Assembly: GCF_009363535.1 (NCBI RefSeq)
Contig: NZ_CP045369.1
Location: 310,001 to 374,000 of the forward strand
Source of the DNA: Microbulbifer sp. THAF38
Lineage (GTDB): Bacteria > Pseudomonadota > Gammaproteobacteria > Pseudomonadales > Cellvibrionaceae
Reading direction: 5' to 3'
DNA: 64,000 nucleotides
Positions 13,501-17,174 of the stretch are shown here, one piece after another (the stretch's first letter is position 1; every line of letters starts with the position of its first letter). The position numbers and the translations under genes were made by a program. The notes beneath the pieces are model-generated. The model saw only the letters and a program-made list of their open reading frames with translations, was not told the DNA's origin and searched no databases.

Positions 13501-16500
13501 CTTCCTCGACGGCGGCAACCAAGGTCAGTTGGTGAAGGTGGACGATATGCAGTTCGCCGGCCTCAGCACGGTCGCCGCCGCCGGTGGTGATGACATCGTG
13601 ATTGGCCAGACGGGCAAAGGCTGGGCCCTGACCGGCAATGCAGATGAAGTAAAGCACGGCACGATCACCATCCAGAACGCCGAGTTCATCAGCGGCGGCA
13701 CCAGCACGCTGACGGGTGGAGACTTCGCTGACACCTACACCTTCCTCGACGGCGGCAACCAAGGCCAGTTGGTGAAGGTGGACAACATGCAGTTCGCCGG
13801 CCTCAGCACGGTCGCCGCCGCCGGTGGTGACGACACCGTGATCGGCCAGGCGGGACAGGGCTGGGCCCTGACCGGCACTGCGGATGAAGTGGTCCACGGC
13901 GCGATCACCATCCAGAACGCCGAGTTCATCAGCGGCGGCAGCAGCACGCTGACAGGTGGAGACTTCGCTGACACCTACACCTTCCTCGACGGCGGCAACC
14001 AAGGCCAGTTGGTGAAGGTGGACAACATGCAGTTCGCCGGCCTCAGCACGGTCGCCGCCGCCGGTGGTGACGACACCGTGATTGGCCAGGCGGGCAAAGG
14101 CTGGGCCCTGACCGGCACTGCGGATGAAGTGGTCCACGGCGCGATCACCATCCAGAACGCCGAGTTCATCAGCGGCGGCAGCAGCACGCTGACAGGTGGA
14201 GACTTCGCTGACACCTACACCTTCCTCGACGGCGGCAGCCAAGGCCAGTTGGTGAAGGTGGACAACATGCAGTTCGCCGGCCTCAGCACGGTCGCCGCCG
14301 CCGGTGGTGACGACACCGTGATTGGCCAGGCGGGCCAGGGCTGGGCCCTGACCGGCACTGCGGATGAAGTGGTCCACGGCGCGATCACCATCCAGAACGC
14401 CGAGTTCATCAGCGGCGGCAGCAGCAGGCTGACAGGTGGAGGATTTACGGACACTTTCACCTTAAGTAAGTCCGGAGCGGATGCCATAGTGCAAGTCGAT
14501 AACATGATATTTGTGGAGCTTGATTCTGTGGACGCAGGCGACGGCTCAGACACTATTGTGGCTACAAGTGATATAGCTGGAGAAACCTGGGTATTGGGAT
14601 TAGGCAGCGGTGCTCTTGCTGTTGCAGGTGTGAGCTTTGAGGGCGTTGAGCAGGTTGATGCGGATAATGTGACGCTGGACGCATCAACAAATAATCAGGC
14701 AGACACTTTCGAGCTGGCCGAAACTGGGAAATCGCTCAAAACGCGGGGTATTGAGTTCTCGTCTGTTGCCAGCGTTTCTGCGGGAAGTGGTAACGATGAT
14801 AGCGATACGATTCAGAGCGATGCGGGAAGTTGGCAGTTAGCTGGTACTGGGAATGCCCTTGAGGTGAATGGTGTTCAATTTAGCGGTATTGATAGCGTAG
14901 CGACTAATAATGCTCAGTTATACGGTACTGATGGGGATGATGCCATAGCGCTAACTGAGTCTGGAATAGCCACTGCGGGAATAGCATTTACAGGCATCAC
15001 TAAAGTCAGCAGTGCGGGAGGGACTGATCACTTAGTAGGTACCTCTGGCAAGGATACATTTGTTCTGGCTTCCAATGGTGATATTACCGCTGCGGGTATT
15101 CTCTTTAGCGGGCTTGAAAGCGTGGATACTGGTGAGGGTGAGGACACAGTTAATGCAGCCGGTAGTGGCGCTAGTTGGACATCTTCCAGTAGTGGCAGCT
15201 CCCTAGAAAACGGGGGAGCCCAGGCCAGGGTAAATGGCCTTACAGTTCTGTTTGATAACCTTGAGATGGTCCAGGGTGTAGGTACATATATTGGCCAGGA
15301 CATCGGCAGTAACTATGTCTTCGATAGCCTCAACAGCATGACAGTTGCCGGAGTCACTTTTGCGGATCTGGAGAGCCTGAGTGCGGGTAGTGGAAACGAT
15401 ACTATCCAGGGGGCCAGTATCGATGCGGTTTGGGATATCAACGATGTACAGAGTACCGTAAGCGGTGATAACAGAAAGCTTGTGTTTAGCGGTATTGAAG
15501 CGATAAATGCGGGTAGTGGCCAGGATACTTTTAATTTAAATGGCGGTGAGCTTGCTTCAATAGATACCGGTGCTGGTAATGACACGGTCATACTCTCTGC
15601 AACCACTATCGATAGTATTTCCCTGGGCGAGGGGGATGACTACGTGGAAGTGAATGAGAATAGCTCTGACACAGTAGCACTCTCTGGTGGCAGCGGAAGT
15701 GATTCCTTCCAGTACAACCTTGCTGGTGATACCTGGCAGGTGAAATCCTCGGGTAACAAAGTAGGCAACTTTAGCTTCTCTGACTTTGAGTTCCTTGATA
15801 ACACTTCCAGTAATCTCACTTTGGAAACAGACTTTGCTTTTGATTTTGAAAATGGCGGTGTTAATTCCGGCAGCTTCAACAAAAGCGGCGTAGGTTTGCG
15901 ATTTGCGGGCAGTGGCATGCGTCTCGGTTACGATGGCAACGGCGATATTAACGTGCTCAGCAGTGCTACAGGTACTATTGGCGGTAGCCTCAAGGCCAAG
16001 CGTGCAGATTTGGTGGTTAGCGGTGATGTGAATATCGAATCTGATGTCGATGTCCTTGCTATCTCCACTTCCGGGCCGGATGTGAATATTACCGTTCTGG
16101 CGAAGGATGATTTATTGATTGATGAAATCAATGCGGGTCGAGGTAATGTCCAGCTGGCCAGTGCGGGCTTTGGCGCTCTCACCGCAGAGTCTTACGGTGA
16201 CACTCATATCACAGCAGGTAATATCACTCTGGGTACCGATACTCAGCTCTGGACTGTTATCGGTAGCGAGCTGGTACCGCTGCGTATGGATGCGCTTACT
16301 AATGTGGAAATCGTTTCTGTTTCTTATTACGAGCCGGAATTTATTGGGCAGGTACCAAACTTCACCAGTAAAGGTGATGAACTACAGTCTATTGCTGGTG
16401 CCCAGGCTTCTCAGGGACTGCGCTCTGCGATCCAAAATGGTGTCGAGGATTTCACCCAGGTCGACCCAGCTATTTTCAGCGCCGTGAAGCCCTACAGCAG

Positions 16501-16687
16501 TGGGGTGGATGCTTTGAACTCCCCGGAAATGCGCCTCAGGTCTGGTGAATTACAGCCTGCGGCAGCTCTTTCCGGAACTGACGAGGAGGAAGATTCGGAA
16601 TTCGATGCGAGGCTAGAGGAAAGTCAGGATGTTACTGCCGACTTTCGTGAGCAGGAGACCTTGGCTTCCAATAACGCAGGAGGCTGA
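2..16687 (+). CDS. Giant beta-strand-repeat exoprotein/adhesin, 3' part (5'-partial)
   Basis: The frame is open from the left edge (first full codon at base 2) to TGA at 16685-16687, so at least 5,561 residues are visible and the true start lies outside. In order: 2,082-bp units (694 residues) to about 7581, shortened units and a last diverged long unit to about 11490, a unique linker, nine 80-residue repeats (12257-14416), and a unique C-terminal part. Sub-repeats carry patterns such as GI.FTGI, D.F.L and W.L. RTX-like stretches such as GGDDTVIGQAG, GAGNDTVIL and GEGDDYVEV occur. I saw no cysteine. The segment near 16090-16200 (LLIDEINAGRGNVQLASAG) resembles filamentous-haemagglutinin-type exoproteins. 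A surface or secreted adhesin with beta-helix fold is inferred. Two-partner secretion or type I secretion cannot be decided, because neither the N-terminus nor a transporter gene is in the window. Confidence 0.88.
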   Translation, partial: ANILFKDIEQVDFINNSNGKIVGSAVEDSFIIASTADKITANNIEFTGFNKTIDTGEGTDTVSTLVADSTWSLSNTDRKATSSGITFTNIEKVTASDNQGTLESKNDDNEFALTNDGRIDADRIRFTGFTTIEGNGTASLDASAISGNLLLQDSKKVKADFTDGNIIDITISGINEAVASKLLGTDIAYTVKDANKVFAKAITFSGVDRIEDDGPNGAATSEVSDQQWQLVSADNEVEHSGITFAGMHSLTGGNNTLAGAADKGDSYELSLTGDITVDSMIFKGIRTVNANTNYMDTVDATGAVTLQGNNAFGVTIDPNGSSYDINFSGIDAVTNTGTLTGTTGADTFTVEGDKKLSSKGIQFSNVSSVLAGNDTNIADTVNAKIGETVALTGLAKELITSNIVFKEIEVAGRGGENLVGSDLADTIEITGDRAFKANEIAFTGIASLNTGAGTDSIIDSTGQTGSRWILGAGNKEITGYNIAFSDVETIQADIGELVGRNDQDETFTLSAYTDNGQQKTKIDTKGMAFTGIGILSAGDSNSFTDKIESSVNNSNWALTAIDNQVEHAGVTINDADILSGGKGILQGASNSNDSYQIVKNADTTTAIQVDEMIFNGLTRVEAGAHAGVNTTDILLGTDGADTFGFLSGELHTYGISFTGIEEVNAGGTSNDGISDLLNTETDVDLTGNQEELRNANILFKDIEQVDFINNSNGKIVGSAVEDSFIIASTADKITANNIEFTGFNKTIDTGEGTDTVSTLVADSTWSLSNTDRKATSSGITFTNIEKVTASDNQGTLESKNDDNEFALTNDGRIDADRIRFTGFTTIEGNGTASLDASAISGNLLLQDSKKVKADFTDGNIIDITISGINEAVASKLLGTDIAYTVKDANKVFAKAITFSGVDRIEDDGPNGAATSEVSDQQWQLVSADNEVEHSGITFAGMHSLTGGNNTLAGAADKGDSYELSLTGDITVDSMIFKGIRTVNANTNYMDTVDATGAVTLQGNNAFGVTIDPNGSSYDINFSGIDAVTNTGTLTGTTGADTFTVEGDKKLSSKGIQFSNVSSVLAGNDTNIADTVNAKIGETVALTGLAKELITSNIVFKEIEVAGRGGENLVGSDLADTIEITGDRAFKANEIAFTGIASLNTGAGTDSIIDSTGQTGSRWILGAGNKEITGYNIAFSDVETIQADIGELVGRNDQDETFTLSAYTDNGQQKTKIDTKGMAFTGIGILSAGDSNSFTDKIESSVNNSNWALTAIDNQVEHAGVTINDADILSGGKGILQGASNSNDSYQIVKNADTTTAIQVDEMIFNGLTRVEAGAHAGVNTTDILLGTDGADTFGFLSGELHTYGISFTGIEEVNAGGTSNDGISDLLNTETDVDLTGNQEELRNANILFKDIEQVDFINNSNGKIVGSAVEDSFIIASTADKITANNIEFTGFNKTIDTGEGTDTVSTLVADSTWSLSNTDRKATSSGITFTNIEKVTASDNQGTLESKNDDNEFALTNDGRIDADRIRFTGFTTIEGNGTASLDASAISGNLLLQDSKKVKADFTDGNIIDITISGINEAVASKLLGTDIAYTVKDANKVFAKAITFSGVDRIEDDGPNGAATSEVSDQQWQLVSADNEVEHSGITFAGMHSLTGGNNTLAGAADKGDSYELSLTGDITVDSMIFKGIRTVNANTNYMDTVDATGAVTLQGNNAFGVTIDPNGSSYDINFSGIDAVTNTGTLTGTTGADTFTVEGDKKLSSKGIQFSNVSSVLAGNDTNIADTVNAKIGETVALTGLAKELITSNIVFKEIEVAGRGGENLVGSDLADTIEITGDRAFKANEIAFTGIASLNTGAGTDSIIDSTGQTGSRWILGAGNKEITGYNIAFSDVETIQADIGELVGRNDQDETFTLSAYTDNGQQKTKIDTKGMAFTGIGILSAGDSNSFTDKIESSVNNSNWALTAIDNQVEHAGVTINDADILSGGKGILQGASNSNDSYQIVKNADTTTAIQVDEMIFNGLTRVEAGAHAGVNTTDILLGTDGADTFGFLSGELHTYGISFTGIEEVNAGGTSNDGISDLLNTETDVDLTGNQEELRNANILFKDIEQVDFINNSNGKIVGSAVEDSFIIASTADKITANNIEFTGFNKTIDTGEGTDTVSTLVADSTWSLSNTDRKATSSGITFTNIEKVTASDNQGTLESKNDDNEFALTNDGRIDADRIRFTGFTTIEGNGTASLDASAISGNLLLQDSKKVKADFTDGNIIDITISGINEAVASKLLGTDIAYTVKDANKVFAKAITFSGVDRIEDDGPNGAATSEVSDQQWQLVSADNEVEHSGITFAGMHSLTGGNNTLAGAADKGDSYELSLTGDITVDSMIFKGIRTVNANTNYMDTVDATGAVTLQGNNAFGVTIDPNGSSYDINFSGIDAVTNTGTLTGTTGADTFTVEGDKKLSSKGIQFSNVSSVLAGNDTNIADTVNAKIGETVALTGLAKELITSNIVFKEIEVAGRGGENLVGSDLADTIEITGDRAFKANEIAFTGISSLNTGEGTDTVSTSVANSSWSLSNTDKKATSSGITFTNIEKVTASDNQGTLESKNDDNEFALTSDGRIDADRIRFTGFTTIEGNGTASLDASAIIGNLLLLDDNKVKADFTDGNIIDITISGINEAVASKLLGTDIAYTVKDANKVFAKAITFSGVDRIEDDGPNGAATSEVSDQQWQLVSADNEVEHSGITFAGMHSLTGGNNTLAGAADKGDSYELSLTGDITVDSMIFKGIRTVNANTNYMDTVDATGAVTLQGNNAFGVTIDPNGSSYDINFSGIDAVTNTGTLTGTTGADTFTVEGDKKLSSKGIQFSNVSSVLAGNDTNIADTVNAKIGETVALTGLAKELITSNIVFKEIEVAGRGGENLVGSDLADTIEITGDRAFKANEIAFTGISSLNTGEGTDTVSTSVANSSWSLSNTGKKATSSGITFTNIEKVTASDNQGTLESKNDDNEFALTNDGRIDADSIRFTGFTTIEGNGTASLDASAISGNLLLQDSKKVKADFTDDNIIDITISGINEAVASKLLGTDIAYTVKDANKVFAKAITFSGVDRIEDDGSNGAATSEVSDQQWQLVSADNEVEHSGITFAGMHSLTGGNNTLAGAADKGDSYQLSLTGDITVDSMIFKGIHTVNANTASSSYTDTVGATGAVTLQGNNAFGVTIDPNGSSYDINFSGIDAVTNTGILTGTAGEDAFTVEGDKKLRSKGIQFTDITAVLAGEGTDAVSTLVADSTWSLSNTNKEATSSGITFTNIEKVTASDNQGTLESKNDDNEFALTNDGRIDADSISFTGFTTIEGNGAASLNASTISGNLLLLDDNKVKADFTDDNIIDITISGINKAVASKLLGTDIAYTVKDANKVFAKLITFSGVDRIEDDGPNGAATSEVSDQQWQLVSADNEVEHSGITFAGMHSLTGGNNTLAGAADKGDSYELSLTGDITVDSMIFKGIRTVNANTNYMDTVDATGAVTLQGNNAFGVTIDPNGSSYDINFSGIDAVTNTGTLTGTTGADTFTVESDKKLSSKGIQFSNVSSVLAGNDTNIADTVNAKIGETVALTGLAKELITSNIVFKEIEVAGTGGENLVGSDLADTIEITGDRAFKANEIAFTKISSLNTGGGTDSIIDGTGQTGSQWTLGAGNEEITGYNIAFSDVEAIQADVGELVGRNDQDETFTLSAYTDNGQEKTKINTKGMAFTGIGILSAGDSNSFTDTINSSVNNSNWALTASDNQVEHADVIINDADIFRGGKGVLQGASNSNDSYQIVKNADTTTAIQVDEMIFNGLTRVEAGTYAGTDILLGTNDSEIFTFNSNAELLVNGLTFSGFETVNALGGNDYVNAENYSYGLELTSNAGELRLYSQGLLFQDIQEAYTTTLYGTDNVDAFSIIENGTDNLVVASAIDFAGVTLVDALGGQDTLSVGEANLENGKINGIQFVNLSDIISSSIFIGASQEGDFYVLGDGLVSSDADSQNPGYEFNFSGVTSVKTNGYARTVTGLAGHNWIINNANTATNNGITFFDVSYLIASNAGLEGYSNLGWALTTNDNEVSHAGIIIKNANLISGGASTLTGGDFADTYIFLDGGNQGQLVKVDDMQFAGLSTVAAAGGDDIVIGQTGKGWALTGNADEVEHGTITIQNAEFISGGTSTLTGGDFADTYTFLDGGNQGQLVKVDDMQFAGLRTVAAAGGDDIVIGQAGKGWALTGNADEVKHGTITIQNAEFISGGTSTLTGGDFADTYTFLDGGNQGQLVKVDDMQFAGLSTVAAAGGDDIVIGQTGKGWALTGNADEVKHGTITIQNAEFISGGTSTLTGGDFADTYTFLDGGNQGQLVKVDDMQFAGLSTVAAAGGDDIVIGQTGKGWALTGNADEVKHGTITIQNAEFISGGTSTLTGGDFADTYTFLDGGNQGQLVKVDDMQFAGLSTVAAAGGDDIVIGQTGKGWALTGNADEVKHGTITIQNAEFISGGTSTLTGGDFADTYTFLDGGNQGQLVKVDDMQFAGLSTVAAAGGDDIVIGQTGKGWALTGNADEVKHGTITIQNAEFISGGTSTLTGGDFADTYTFLDGGNQGQLVKVDNMQFAGLSTVAAAGGDDTVIGQAGQGWALTGTADEVVHGAITIQNAEFISGGSSTLTGGDFADTYTFLDGGNQGQLVKVDNMQFAGLSTVAAAGGDDTVIGQAGKGWALTGTADEVVHGAITIQNAEFISGGSSTLTGGDFADTYTFLDGGSQGQLVKVDNMQFAGLSTVAAAGGDDTVIGQAGQGWALTGTADEVVHGAITIQNAEFISGGSSRLTGGGFTDTFTLSKSGADAIVQVDNMIFVELDSVDAGDGSDTIVATSDIAGETWVLGLGSGALAVAGVSFEGVEQVDADNVTLDASTNNQADTFELAETGKSLKTRGIEFSSVASVSAGSGNDDSDTIQSDAGSWQLAGTGNALEVNGVQFSGIDSVATNNAQLYGTDGDDAIALTESGIATAGIAFTGITKVSSAGGTDHLVGTSGKDTFVLASNGDITAAGILFSGLESVDTGEGEDTVNAAGSGASWTSSSSGSSLENGGAQARVNGLTVLFDNLEMVQGVGTYIGQDIGSNYVFDSLNSMTVAGVTFADLESLSAGSGNDTIQGASIDAVWDINDVQSTVSGDNRKLVFSGIEAINAGSGQDTFNLNGGELASIDTGAGNDTVILSATTIDSISLGEGDDYVEVNENSSDTVALSGGSGSDSFQYNLAGDTWQVKSSGNKVGNFSFSDFEFLDNTSSNLTLETDFAFDFENGGVNSGSFNKSGVGLRFAGSGMRLGYDGNGDINVLSSATGTIGGSLKAKRADLVVSGDVNIESDVDVLAISTSGPDVNITVLAKDDLLIDEINAGRGNVQLASAGFGALTAESYGDTHITAGNITLGTDTQLWTVIGSELVPLRMDALTNVEIVSVSYYEPEFIGQVPNFTSKGDELQSIAGAQASQGLRSAIQNGVEDFTQVDPAIFSAVKPYSSGVDALNSPEMRLRSGELQPAAALSGTDEEEDSEFDARLEESQDVTADFREQETLASNNAGG
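7582..11490 (+). repeat. Internally deleted and diverged copies of the 2,082-bp unit
   Basis: After 7581 the sequence jumps from the FTGI..LNTG motif of the unit to an equivalent motif about 900 bp further on, giving a 1,185-bp period (for example 7726 to 8911, and 7996 to 9181). A third step has a 957-bp period (8911 to 9868). From about 9740 to 11440 the long form returns at a constant offset but with scattered substitutions, and it frays into unique sequence near 11450-11490. All periods are multiples of three. The pattern fits unequal recombination between short internal sub-repeats followed by point divergence away from the homogeneous block. Confidence 0.85.
12257..14416 (+). repeat. 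240-bp in-frame tandem repeat, nine copies
   Basis: Nine 240-bp (80-residue) units begin at 12257 and every 240 bases to 14177. Each encodes a segment from STLTGGDFADTYTFLDGG through VKVD.MQFAGLSTV, AAAGGDD, GWALTG and NAEFISGG. Copies two to six are nearly identical. The last three share their own variants (GGDDTVIGQAG, GTADEVVHGAI). The units are visibly richer in G and C than the 2,082-bp units and the sequence between the two arrays, which suggests a separate origin. The first copy joins the upstream AT-richer sequence at SGGAS. Confidence 0.93.
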
Positions 16688-16714
16688 TAACCTCCAAAAT
16701 GATCCAAACTGCTG

Positions 16715-16741
16715 AACCGGCCCATCTGGGCCGGTTTTTTT
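16715..16741 (+). terminator. Rho-independent terminator of the giant gene
   Basis: Perfect 9-bp stem AACCGGCCC/GGGCCGGTT with loop ATCT, followed by a run of T to 16741. It lies 27 bases after the stop codon of the giant gene. Confidence 0.9.
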
Positions 16742-16806
16742 ATAGATGTTTGCGTCGGAAAAATCGTGAGGAATTTTTTGTGTGGGATTTTTGTAGAGCC
16801 ACAACG

Positions 16807-16834
16807 AAAAAAGGCCGACTCTTTCGAGTCAGCC
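16807..16834 (-). terminator. Terminator of tRNA-Leu
   Basis: On the minus strand the stem GGCTGACTC/GAGTCGGCC (one G-U pair) with loop GAAA is followed by six T. It starts 10 bases past the tRNA CCA end. The plus strand also has five T after the stem, so it may act in both directions. Confidence 0.85.
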
Positions 16835-16844
16835 TTTTTAGAAT

Positions 16845-16931
16845 TGGTGCCCAGGAGAGGACTTGAACCTCCACGACCGTTAGGTCACTAGCACCTGAAG
16901 CTAGCGCGTCTACCAATTCCGCCACCTGGGC
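16845..16931 (-). tRNA. tRNA-Leu (anticodon CAG)
   Basis: The minus strand reads as an 87-base class II tRNA: acceptor arms GCCCAGG/CCTGGGC, discriminator A and encoded CCA, D-arm containing TGGCGGAATTGGTAGACGC, anticodon loop CTTCAGGTG (CAG), a long variable arm, and the T-loop GGTTCAAGTCC. Length and layout match E. coli leuQ/P/V tRNAs. It has its own promoter at 16962-16990 and terminator at 16807-16834, so it is a single-gene unit. Confidence 0.97.
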
Positions 16932-16961
16932 AAATCAACGTGTGCTCCGTTGAGGACGCGA

Positions 16962-16990
16962 ACTATAGAGATCCGCAGAGGGGGTGTCAA
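16962..16990 (-). promoter_or_regulatory. Sigma-70 promoter of tRNA-Leu
   Basis: On the minus strand TTGACA (16990-16985) and TATAGT (16967-16962) are separated by exactly 17 bases. The -10 box ends 30 bases before the tRNA 5' end, which fits a short precursor leader. Confidence 0.88.
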
Positions 16991-17029
16991 CGGTTTCTTT
17001 GCGTTTTTTTCAACATTCTCGCCGGAGGT

Positions 17030-17057
17030 CTGGAAATGTGTTGAAATCGCTTATAAT
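17030..17057 (+). promoter_or_regulatory. Probable promoter of rnr-rlmB
   Basis: A perfect TATAAT lies at 17052-17057. The -35 region (CTGGAA at 17030-17035, 16-bp spacer) is weak. The leader to the rnr start would be about 110 bases. It is the only convincing -10 box between the tRNA gene and rnr. Confidence 0.55.
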
Positions 17058-17174
17058 GCGTTCAACAGCGGCGAAACATTGAACAAAAAACTCTCTACCC
17101 CCGCCGCCAGTCTATGACCGGATAACCTCCGGAAGCCGCCTTAATAGGCGGTTATCTCAACAACGGATGCTGTT

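Noticed and set aside
12245..14377. 710-codon open frame on the minus strand opposite the 240-bp repeats
   Set aside because: The 240-bp period is a multiple of three and GC-rich, so one stop-free antisense unit makes the whole array open. The product is only an echo of the repeat and has no ribosome site or family resemblance.
1..16687. CRISPR array or mobile element as explanation for the repeats
   Set aside because: Units are long, adjacent without spacers and all in one reading frame. No transposase, terminal inverted repeats or cas genes are present.
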